Source: Bordetella bronchialis
GTDB lineage: Bacteria > Pseudomonadota > Gammaproteobacteria > Burkholderiales > Burkholderiaceae_B
NCBI RefSeq assembly: GCF_001676705.1
Contig: NZ_CP016170.1
Location: forward strand, 682,001 to 746,000
Length of the DNA stretch: 64,000 nt
Reading direction: 5' to 3'
Shown: positions 34,327 through 41,729 of the stretch, in pieces
Layout: the number at the start of each line of letters is the position of its first letter
How positions within the stretch are numbered: the stretch's first letter is position 1
Program-made: the position numbers and the translations under genes
The notes under the pieces: model-generated
The model's database searches: none
What the model was told of the DNA's origin: nothing
What the model saw: the letters and a program-made list of their open reading frames with translations, nothing else

Positions 34327-34818
34327 TCACGACACAGCCTGTTCCAGCACGGCGCGAAGGTCTTTGTCCAGTTGCACGGCAACCGCGTCGATCTCCGGAA
34401 TATTGAACTGCCCAAACACCGATACAGGGCGGTCGTACTCAAAGGACACCGCGCCATCCTGGTCTTCACGAAGCAGGACACGAATCGGGGCATAGAGGGC
34501 CGCCGCGATGTCGTGTCTCGTCATTTTGGACGCGGTAAGCGGACTGCCGATATCGTATTGAATCGCGTGACGGCGTGGACCCGCGATTCCGAGCAAGGCC
34601 CCATGATCCCGGAATCCGAAGATGGATAGCGTGGGCAGCGCTTCCAGCTCTTTCAGCGCACGACCTGTTTCGCCGTAGCGCAGCAAGGTAAAGATTCCAT
34701 CGTCGATGCGACTCACCAAGCGCTCCAGTTTGGTCTTGACGGCAGCGAACGAATGATCGGACCGAATGGTGACGTGCTGCACGGCGATCGTCTTTGTTTC
34801 ATGAACGGGCTTGGACAT
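34327..34818 (-). CDS. DUF302-family protein
   Basis: This 163-residue protein matches the DUF302 pattern in its second half: YDIGSPLTASKMTRHDIAAA, then LYAPIRVLLREDQDGAVSFE and YDRPVSVFGQF. DUF302 proteins are small and cytosolic or periplasmic, of unknown biochemistry, often seen near redox or stress genes; no signal peptide is visible here. It lies 69 nt downstream of the amidase gene on the same strand and is probably cotranscribed. Codon use is less GC-rich than the core regions. Confidence 0.75.
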   Translation of the reverse strand: MSKPVHETKTIAVQHVTIRSDHSFAAVKTKLERLVSRIDDGIFTLLRYGETGRALKELEALPTLSIFGFRDHGALLGIAGPRRHAIQYDIGSPLTASKMTRHDIAAALYAPIRVLLREDQDGAVSFEYDRPVSVFGQFNIPEIDAVAVQLDKDLRAVLEQAVS

Positions 34819-34887
34819 TTCTATTCCTTCAGGTAGCGCAGCCGGCCAAGGCCGCAGAACGTGTGAACGTTGTTTGTTTTGCCGCGA

Positions 34888-36342
34888 TCAGATAGGCCCT
34901 GACAACGTGCCTAGCACTGCTTCCACCCGGCGAGCGACATACAGAAGCGCGCGATCCCGGCCGAAAGGGCCGTCCAGTTCGAGACCGATCGGGAGCCCCT
35001 TATCAGACTTCCCCATCGGAAGACTGATACTCGGAAGCCCCGCCGCGCTGGCGGGAATCGTGTTATTGGCGAGCACCAGCTGGCTCATCTCCTGGCCACC
35101 TAACACGATCTTGTCTTCCTGTCCGATCATCGGTGCGACGGAGGGGGTGGTGGGCAGAATCAGTGCCGTGGCGCCGGTACTCGAGAATGCCTCCGCATAC
35201 CGGCGCTTGATTTCTGCGCGTTCGTTCCACAGCGCATGGCGATAGACCTCGTCGGAGATGTAGCCTTGCCCGGTAGGCAGCACGAACCGGGTCCATACAT
35301 CTTTCAGTCCCGGCTTCAGGCCATCCACGATCGTATCGAACGTAGCGGGAACATTGTTCTGGCGGATGAATTTCTCGACCGCTGCCTTGGTCTCACGAAA
35401 AAAGATGTTCCATGTGGCGGTTAGCGCGCGGCTGGAGAAATCCTGTCCGAGATCGACTTCCACCACATTCGCGCCGGCGTCGCGCAGTTGACGAATGGTT
35501 TCCTTGAATCGCGCCGCGACGTCGGGCGCCGCCAGTTCCAGGAACTGACGCGGCGCGTAGGCCAGCGTGACCCCTTTCAGGACTGAATCGGTACTGCCGT
35601 CAGGCGTTTCGTCTCGGGTGACGACGCGGTCCATCAGAATGCAGTCTTCCACATTCCGGGCAAATACCCCGGTGGTATCGAGGGTGTGGGAGATGGGCGC
35701 CACGCCACTTCTGGGCCAACGGCCAGTGGTGGGCTTGAAGCCGACCACGCCACACAGCGATGCCGGCACACGAATCGAGCCGATGGTGTCGCCCCCCAAC
35801 GCCGCCGGCACAAGGCGGGCAGCAACAGAGACACCGCCGCCTCCTGAAGAGCCGCCGGAGACGTGGTTCGTGTCGTGGGGGTTCTTCGCTTGACCGTAGG
35901 CTTCGTTGTGACCGGTCAGTCCAAACGACATTTCGACAAGATTGTTCTTGCCGAAAACAATCCCGCCACCGTCTTTGATCGCCTGCACCGCGTCAGCGTC
36001 GTGCTCCGGCACGAAGCTAGCCAGCGCGGACAGGCCTATGGTCGAACGTAGTCCCTCCGTAAGGTAACTGTCTTTGATCGCAACGGGCACACCAAGAAGC
36101 GGCGCAGCCGTTCCGCAGGCGACCGCTTCGTCGGCTTTCCTGGCGGCTTCCAGCACCGCCCCATCGTCGATCGTAATGAACGAGTTCAGATCGGCATGAT
36201 CGCGAGCCCGCCGCAGCAACGCGCTCGTGTAAGACTCGGAAGAGATCTCGCCCCTACGGATGGCCTCAGCCGCTGCGGCGACGCCCAGCGACGCAAGCGT
36301 ATCGGTCTTGGCTCCGCTGGTCGCTTCAGTTTTTTCCTGCAT
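34888..36342 (-). CDS. Amidase signature (AS) family amidase
   Basis: This 484-residue AS-family hydrolase keeps the Ser-cisSer-Lys triad: Lys90 (VAIKDS), cis-Ser at 165 or 166 (GGSSGGGG) and nucleophile Ser189 (GGDTIGSIRVPAS). It therefore should hydrolyse a carboxamide to acid plus ammonia. Family relatives act on indole-acetamide, mandelamide or other aryl and alkyl amides; the specificity cannot be read. No signal peptide is seen. The start at ATG 36342 gives the usual length. A promoter with two TTATGACC repeats lies upstream, so expression is probably controlled by a specific regulator. DUF302 follows. Confidence 0.92.
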   Translation of the reverse strand: MQEKTEATSGAKTDTLASLGVAAAAEAIRRGEISSESYTSALLRRARDHADLNSFITIDDGAVLEAARKADEAVACGTAAPLLGVPVAIKDSYLTEGLRSTIGLSALASFVPEHDADAVQAIKDGGGIVFGKNNLVEMSFGLTGHNEAYGQAKNPHDTNHVSGGSSGGGGVSVAARLVPAALGGDTIGSIRVPASLCGVVGFKPTTGRWPRSGVAPISHTLDTTGVFARNVEDCILMDRVVTRDETPDGSTDSVLKGVTLAYAPRQFLELAAPDVAARFKETIRQLRDAGANVVEVDLGQDFSSRALTATWNIFFRETKAAVEKFIRQNNVPATFDTIVDGLKPGLKDVWTRFVLPTGQGYISDEVYRHALWNERAEIKRRYAEAFSSTGATALILPTTPSVAPMIGQEDKIVLGGQEMSQLVLANNTIPASAAGLPSISLPMGKSDKGLPIGLELDGPFGRDRALLYVARRVEAVLGTLSGPI

Positions 36343-36365
36343 GACATAGCCTCGCTATCGAAAAA

Positions 36366-36399
36366 CTCCTGGCTGGCTTCGCGCCGAGAGAGCCAGGAG
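36366..36399. other. Hairpin in the amidase 5' leader
   Basis: CTCCTGGCT (36366-36374) pairs with AGCCAGGAG (36391-36399), with a 16-nt loop. On the minus strand the hairpin is followed by TTTTT and lies between the predicted promoter and the amidase start. It could act as an attenuator or as a regulator site. Confidence 0.45.
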
Positions 36400-36413
36400 C
36401 GTCTTTGAATTAC

Positions 36414-36445
36414 GGTCATAATATAGAAGTATGGTCATAAGTCAA
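36414..36445 (-). promoter_or_regulatory. Putative amidase promoter with direct-repeat operator
   Basis: On the minus strand: -35 TTGACT (36445-36440), 16-nt spacer, -10 TATTAT (36423-36418). The octamer TTATGACC occurs twice, at 36440-36433 in the spacer and at 36421-36414 over and after the -10, exactly 19 nt apart. Two turns of spacing on one face of DNA suggests a dimeric regulator. The regulator is not identified. Confidence 0.5.
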
Positions 36446-36603
36446 TGGCCGGTCGATGCGAGCGCCGGCAGGGCCGCAAGCAAGGTGAATCGGGCCGTCA
36501 GGCAACCGCGCCTTGGCGCCTCCGTCCGGTGGTACCGCTCCGGTCCCTCGAAAAGGCTTGTATGCCCCTAAGGGGCTGGACCTGGGGCCCAGCGCCGCCC
36601 GTG

Positions 36604-38382
36604 CTACCCGCCCGGCGGCCCGGCGATGCGGCGCCGAAGCGCCTGGCACTGGGTCAGGTATCCCGTGGCGCCGGCGTCGGCGACCACGGCTTCGGCCGCG
36701 GCCAATTCCATCAGCGCGGTGGCGCGGTCCCCGACTTCCGCCATGGCGTCGGCCAGCCGCACGCCCGCCAGCGCCGCTTCCATGACGGCGTTCTTGCTGC
36801 GCAGGATGTCGACCGCCGCGGCGAAATGCGTCAGGGCCTGGTGCTGTTGGCCCAAGGCCCACGACAGCTCGGCGCGCGCCCGCTCCACCTGACCGGCGAC
36901 GGCGCCGCCTTCCCAGGTGCGCGCGCCGGCGTCCAGCGTATCCAGCAAGGCCCGGCCTTCATCGACCTGCCCGCCCATGCTGGCGATTTGCGCCGCGTAA
37001 GCCAGATAGCGGCTCCTGCGTTCGCCTGCGACCCAATTCGTCAGCGCGGCCGCGCGTTTCAGGCCCCGGACCGCTTCGTCGCCGCGCCCGCGCCGCTGCA
37101 GCAGCAGGGCGTAGCCGGGATAGGGATCCCACCCGTGCTGGTAGGCGTGCGCATAGCTCCGTTCCGCGGCATCCTCGTCGCCGCGCGCCAGGTACACGTC
37201 GCCCATCAGGCGATGCGCGTCGCCCAGCGCCCAGCGCGCTCCCACGCGTATGATCGGATCGGCGCGCACGATGGCGTCCTCGGCGAGCGCCAGCTTGCCC
37301 GACATGGCGAAGACCTCGGCCCGATGGATCAGGCAGGCGCCCGCGAAGGTATCGATGTTGCTGCGCGCGCACCAGCCACTGAAGCTCTCGCCCCATTGCG
37401 CCGCGCGCAGCCAATCGCCGCCATTGCAGCAACTCGCGATGAAGCCGCAGTACACGATGCCGCCCATCAGCGGCGAGACGTTTCCGGCCATCACCATCGC
37501 CGCCGCCTCGTCCTGCAATGCCATGCCGGCCGCCGTATCGCCAGTGGCCTGCAAGCCGATGCCCCACATCAGCAGGCCCATGGATTCGATATCCGGATTG
37601 CCCAGCGCACGGCCGATGTCCCGCGCTTCGCTGGCGCAACGCACCGCCTCGGCAAGATTGCCTTGATACAGGTGCAGGCGGGCGGTCATCCAAGCCAGGA
37701 AACCGTGTTCCGCGCAGTGCGGTACGGCGCTGAGCAGCCGCGCGGCCATGCGCAGGCAACCCTGGGTGACCGACACGTCCAGGGCCTCGATCTTGACGCG
37801 CGCCAGACTGATGGTCGCCCGCGCGGCCGCCGCATGTTCGCCGCGGCTGGCGTAGGCTGCCGCGGCCCGTTCCAGCGGTAGCATCGCCGCGGCCAGATCC
37901 CCGGCGCACTGCGCGGCGGTTCCCCAATGCTCCAGCGATTCCGCATCCAGCGGGGAATCCGCATCGGCGCGCGCATAGGCCGCCATGGCGGCCTGCCAGC
38001 GCGACGCGCCATAACATCGGTGCGCCTCCATAAGCTCGCCCGCAACGGCCCCGGCTGCCGGAGCGGGGCGCGGCGGTTCATCGACCAGGAAGCGGTACCC
38101 GTGCCGCGCGTAATTGCGGATGGCTTCGCCGAGCCCGCCTTGCTGCAAGGCCGCGCGGGCCAGGCTGACGGCCCGCTGCAGCGAACTATCGGTGACGACC
38201 ATCCCGGGCCACAGCGTTTCCAGCAGCTCTTCCTTGCCTACCACGCGTTCGCGGTTCTCGACCAGATACAGTAGCAGGTCCAGGACGCGGGGCTGGAGGG
38301 CTATCTCGCGGCCCCTGAGCCGAAGCGCCCGGCAATCCTTGTCCAGTTCGAAGTCCGCGAAACGGTGGATGCCTGCTGCCAT
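36604..38382 (-). CDS. Transcriptional regulator with CadC/OmpR-type winged helix and TPR-like repeats
   Basis: In this 592-residue protein residues 5-105 form an OmpR/CadC-type winged helix (FADFELDKDCRALRLRGREI, VLDLLLYLVENRERVVGKEE, LWPGMVVTDSSLQRAVSLAR, GYRFLV). The rest, from about 120 to 590, is a long array of helical pairs (for example AYARADADSPLDAESLEHWG and ALGDAHRLMGDVYLARGDED) typical of TPR-like repeats. There is no membrane segment between the parts, unlike CadC itself. GGGAGG precedes the ATG. It is divergent from the small DUF4242 gene, which it may control. Its ligand or protein partner is unknown. Confidence 0.85.
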   Translation of the reverse strand: MAAGIHRFADFELDKDCRALRLRGREIALQPRVLDLLLYLVENRERVVGKEELLETLWPGMVVTDSSLQRAVSLARAALQQGGLGEAIRNYARHGYRFLVDEPPRPAPAAGAVAGELMEAHRCYGASRWQAAMAAYARADADSPLDAESLEHWGTAAQCAGDLAAAMLPLERAAAAYASRGEHAAAARATISLARVKIEALDVSVTQGCLRMAARLLSAVPHCAEHGFLAWMTARLHLYQGNLAEAVRCASEARDIGRALGNPDIESMGLLMWGIGLQATGDTAAGMALQDEAAAMVMAGNVSPLMGGIVYCGFIASCCNGGDWLRAAQWGESFSGWCARSNIDTFAGACLIHRAEVFAMSGKLALAEDAIVRADPIIRVGARWALGDAHRLMGDVYLARGDEDAAERSYAHAYQHGWDPYPGYALLLQRRGRGDEAVRGLKRAAALTNWVAGERRSRYLAYAAQIASMGGQVDEGRALLDTLDAGARTWEGGAVAGQVERARAELSWALGQQHQALTHFAAAVDILRSKNAVMEAALAGVRLADAMAEVGDRATALMELAAAEAVVADAGATGYLTQCQALRRRIAGPPGG

Positions 38383-38565
38383 GGCGATGGCCTCCCGCCG
38401 GCCGGAACGGCCGCAGCAAATGATAAGGCCTTGATCAGCGCGCGGAAAGGACAGGATGGCGGCGTCCGGCGCATCCTGCAGGCGTCCGGTGACCCTCGCT
38501 GTATCGGTGCCGGACTAGACGCCCCCGGGCGTCATCCTTCACCCATACCGTCCTGGAGTCCAATC

Positions 38566-38868
38566 ATGGAAACATTCGTCATCCGTCGTCAAAGCAACTG
38601 GAAAGATGCCGCCGAGCTTGGCATCGCCGCCGGCGTATCCGCCCGCGTGGGCAACGAGGAGATGCCTCAGCAGGTACGCTGGATCCGCTCTTACGTGGTG
38701 CGGGAGGCGGACGGCCGCCTCGGCACCGTGTGCATCTACGAGGCGACCGACGCCGAGGCGCTGCGCGAGCACGCGCGACGCGTCGGCATGGGCGCGGACG
38801 AGATCGTGCCCGTCGCGGATACGGTGGTCATTCGCGAAGATCCCGTCCCGCAGCCGAAAGCCGCGTAG
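38566..38868 (+). CDS. DUF4242 family small protein (possible metal-binding)
   Basis: This 100-residue protein starts at ATG 38566 behind CTGGAG; the longer upstream frame has no support. It begins METFVIRRQSNWKDAAELGI and contains WIRSYVVREADGRLGTVCIY and ADEIVPVADTVV, the DUF4242 pattern of a ferredoxin-like alpha-beta fold. One characterised relative from Streptomyces binds nickel. The usual conserved His/Cys pattern of that protein is not obvious here, so metal binding is uncertain. It is divergent from the winged-helix/TPR regulator with 183 nt between the starts. Confidence 0.75.
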   Translation: METFVIRRQSNWKDAAELGIAAGVSARVGNEEMPQQVRWIRSYVVREADGRLGTVCIYEATDAEALREHARRVGMGADEIVPVADTVVIREDPVPQPKAA

Positions 38869-38989
38869 TGGCCGGGCGCCCACCGGATCCCGCGGCATGC
38901 GGCTTGCGGAAGCGGCCGCCGCCGCGAACGTGGTGGAGCAGGGGCGTCGGCCCTATGCTCCGCCGCCTGATGCGGAAAGACGACCGTGA

Positions 38990-39697
38990 TCACACCGGTG
39001 CCGGGCGCAATGCAAGCTGCTCGCGCATCCGCGTGCAGTGCCCGACGAGCTCCGGTCGCGACAGCACGTAGCGCTTGAGCGGCGTATCGATATCGTAGAA
39101 ATAGATATTGGCGACGAACCCGAACAGTGCGGCATCTGCCGTGCTGGGGGTATCCCCGAAAACGAAGCGCTTATCACCCAACACATCGGCAGCTGCCCGA
39201 AGGTCGGCCACGCCGCGGGCATAGACCTGGCCGGGTTCGTAACGGCCAACACCCTGGTAGTGATATCTGAGACGGTTGTATTCGCGCGCGGCATCCAGCG
39301 CATCGAGGCTTATGTCCGGGTGCGTCGACATGATCGCATCCCGAAAGACCGGCCAGTAACGGTCATCGCGCCATCGTGAATAGCTCATGGACCAGTACAG
39401 GTCATCGAGCGTCCGCCGCAGCATGAGATCCGTCCTGCGGTCCTCAGCCGTTAGCCCGGCGTCGAGTGTCAGGCCGAATTTATCGGTCAGGTACGCAATG
39501 ATTTCATCGCTGTCCCCGATGCTGTGCTCGCCGTCCGTCAGATAAGGCAGTTGACCGCGTGGCGCGTTTTTCGTATCCAGAATGTGGCAATGCTTGAATG
39601 CCATTCCGCATAGCCGCATGAAGGTGTAAACCTTCAGCCCGAATGGGTTATTATCGGCGACGCCAAACAGGTGGGGGTAGGAATACAGGGTCAACAT
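38990..39697 (-). CDS. Glutathione S-transferase family protein (metaxin/FAXC-like)
   Basis: This 235-residue protein has a thioredoxin-like N-terminal domain (MLTLYSYPHLFGVADNNPFG, with the GST_N_4-type FGLKVYTFMRLCGMAF) and RGQLPYLTDGEHSIGDSDEI, where the cis-Pro and the Ser-Asp that bind the glutathione Glu are seen. The all-helical C-terminal domain has GDTPSTADAALFGFVANI. This is the bacterial branch related to metaxin and failed-axon-connections proteins. The catalytic residue is not assured. GGAGG precedes the ATG. No operon partner is evident. Confidence 0.85.
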   Translation of the reverse strand: MLTLYSYPHLFGVADNNPFGLKVYTFMRLCGMAFKHCHILDTKNAPRGQLPYLTDGEHSIGDSDEIIAYLTDKFGLTLDAGLTAEDRRTDLMLRRTLDDLYWSMSYSRWRDDRYWPVFRDAIMSTHPDISLDALDAAREYNRLRYHYQGVGRYEPGQVYARGVADLRAAADVLGDKRFVFGDTPSTADAALFGFVANIYFYDIDTPLKRYVLSRPELVGHCTRMREQLALRPAPV

Positions 39698-39776
39698 GGA
39701 GCCTCCGGGGGGCGGTCGCGGGGCGGCGCGGGTGGGTGCAACAGGCGTACGCCCAAGTTTGCTTATGCCAGGCCAT

Positions 39777-40412
39777 CTATGGCTCGCCTTCCCAGCCTAG
39801 CGTTTCGTCCAGCCAATCGAACATGCGTGCATTCGCCAGGCGCGCCGCGCCGACCTCGCAATGGGCACCCGCGCCTTCTGAAGCCGTGAAACTCAGCAAG
39901 GTTTTCTTGCATCGCAGGTGGTCGAAAAGCGATCGTGCCTGGCCTTGGAAGAACACGTCGTCTTCGGCGTCGCAGACCAGCGTCGGACAGCGGATGCGTT
40001 CCGCAATGCCGCCGGCCAGCGTGTAATCCAGCGTCTTGCGCAGATAGTCGCTTGGACTCGAGGCGCCGAAGCACCACATGCCGTGCGTGATCGACCAACG
40101 CGCGACCGGAGATCGCTCCATTGCCGCCTGGAACTGGCCCGGGCCGTCGAAGCAGAGCACGTGATAGCCGCGTTCCACCGCCGCGCGCGCACCGCTCCAA
40201 TGCTTTTCTTCCGCGGAACCGTCGAACCCGGTGTGCATGATCAGGAGCGGTCGCACGCCATCGCCCGCTCGATGGAAGTAGCCCGGCAGGGTGCGCCCCT
40301 CGTATGGGACTTCCACCGGGTCTATGCCGGGATCGTACAAGCTGGCTGCCGCTGTGGAGCCTGGTAGAAACGGGCGGATGCAAATCATACAAGGGCGCGA
40401 TGAGCAGGTCAC
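39777..40412 (-). pseudogene. Alpha/beta hydrolase remnant lacking the nucleophile segment
   Basis: The frame of 211 codons is open, but the protein looks internally deleted. It has the N-terminal VPYEGRTLPGYFHRAGDG and LLIMHTGFDGSAEEKHW, and GYHVLCFDGPGQ. It then jumps straight to WSITHGMWCFGASSPSDYLR, LAGGIAERIRCPTLVCDAED (acid) and SEGAGAHCEVGAARLAN (catalytic His). In intact relatives of this type (about 380-400 residues, FrsA or dihydropseudooxynicotine-hydrolase-like) a segment of over 100 residues with the Gly-x-Ser-x-Gly elbow lies at that junction, near residue 96. The N-terminal cap is also short. The first start is GTG 40412, with ATG 40388 as alternative. It cannot be catalytically active as read. 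Confidence 0.6.
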
Positions 40413-40764
40413 GAGGACCGCGACCGACCTTGAACTTGAGACCGCCCCTCCGGCGCCTGGGGCCGCGTGGGGTGGACCGCAGCTTGGACTGGAGGCGGCT
40501 GTCCGCGAATTCGCGCTCCGATGGAATGCCGGTCGGGAATGGATGGCAAAACCTGCTTAAGCCTTTGATTTCGCTGATGTGCCGCCAGACAATCAGCGAA
40601 CTTCGGCAGATCGGTGCTGCTGGGGTCGAATTGAGTCAAGTGGACTTTGGATCCGCCATATTATGGGTGCGGTGCACAAGACGCCGCCGGGGGGGCGACC
40701 CTTCATATAATGGGAACACAGAAGAGCTACGAGAAAGCGACAGGGTGCTGATGAGGAGAACGAT
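40413..40764. other. Intergenic region upstream of the AraC gene
   Basis: These 352 nt carry no supported gene. TATAAT is present at 40706-40711 but without a good -35 partner. GAGGAGA at 40753-40759 is the ribosome site that supports the TTG start of the AraC gene. The short frames crossing the region show no domain. The stretch 40540-40720 is AT-richer than its surroundings. Confidence 0.4.
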
Positions 40765-41628
40765 TTGTCAACGGCCATCAAAATCTTCCACGGCCGGTTC
40801 GGGCGGGTCGCGCTGCTCGACATGGACAAGCCGCTGATCCCGCATGCGCATCACCATTGCCATGTGTTGATCAAGGCCAGCGGGGCCGACACGTTTTTTT
40901 CCGTACGGGATCGTCTCAACCCTTTGACCGACGATACGGCGGTGCTGGTCAATGCCTGGGAGCTGCACTCCTACGAGCATCCCGGCCCCATGGCGCCCCG
41001 CACCGTCATCCTGGCGCTGTACATAGAGCCTTCCTGGCTGGCCGATATCCAGCGCCAGCTTTGGGTTTCCGCCCATCCCCAGTTCTTTCCGCGGCCTTGC
41101 GTGGAGATCGCCCCCCGCATCCGCAAACTGGCCGATGACCTGGCCATGGAGATGTACTTCGCCGACCAGATACCGCCGCAGCGGCTGGAGGCGATCCTGT
41201 TCGATCTGATGATCGCCGTCATCGACCCGTTCTCGGAATGGCGCAATCTGCGGGGAATCCCTTATAAGCACGGCACCAGCGCCATCGACCCGCGCATCCG
41301 GCGCGCCATGGCGTATATGCGTGAAAACGTCGGCGCGCCCGTGGATATGGCGGCGCTGGCGACCCGCAGCGGGCTGTCGCGCGCGCATTTCTTCGAGCTC
41401 TTCCGGCGCAGCACCAGCCTGACGCCGAACGTCTACAGCAATGTGTTGCGCATGGAGGCGGCGCTGCAGGCGCTGAGCCGGCAGGACATCACGCTGACCG
41501 ATCTTTCCTACCGGCTGGGTTTTTCGGCGCCCGGCCATTTCACCCGTTTCTTCCGTCAGCACATCGGCTCGGCGCCCATCGATTACCGCCGGGTCGTCCA
41601 AAGCTATGAAAATCAGACTCTAGGGTAA
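40765..41628 (+). CDS. AraC-family transcriptional regulator
   Basis: This 287-residue regulator starts at TTG, supported by GAGGAGA 5 nt upstream; no in-frame ATG gives a better N-terminus. The N-terminal half is a cupin-like sensor (PHAHHHCHVLIKASGADTFF, with clustered His). The C-terminal 100 residues are the two-helix-turn-helix AraC domain: MAALATRSGLSRAHFFELFR, then LTDLSYRLGFSAPGHFTRFF. It lies 101 nt upstream of, and in the same direction as, the hydroxylase/CoA-ligase/Liv operon. It is the obvious candidate for its activator, responding to furoate or a similar acid. Confidence 0.9.
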   Translation: MSTAIKIFHGRFGRVALLDMDKPLIPHAHHHCHVLIKASGADTFFSVRDRLNPLTDDTAVLVNAWELHSYEHPGPMAPRTVILALYIEPSWLADIQRQLWVSAHPQFFPRPCVEIAPRIRKLADDLAMEMYFADQIPPQRLEAILFDLMIAVIDPFSEWRNLRGIPYKHGTSAIDPRIRRAMAYMRENVGAPVDMAALATRSGLSRAHFFELFRRSTSLTPNVYSNVLRMEAALQALSRQDITLTDLSYRLGFSAPGHFTRFFRQHIGSAPIDYRRVVQSYENQTLG

Positions 41629-41729
41629 GTTGCCGGATTTCCCGGTAAGACAACCGGTCCCGCTCCTGTCTAAGCTGCCCCCATCACACGATTCATTACA
41701 AGGGGCGCGGCGGCAACGACCGGCGTCTG

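Noticed and set aside
36366..36399. Hairpin with T run considered as a terminator of the winged-helix/TPR gene
   Set aside because: The TPR regulator ends at 36604, about 200 nt earlier in its own direction, and the hairpin lies after a good promoter for the amidase. A leader or operator role fits as well, so no terminator was called.
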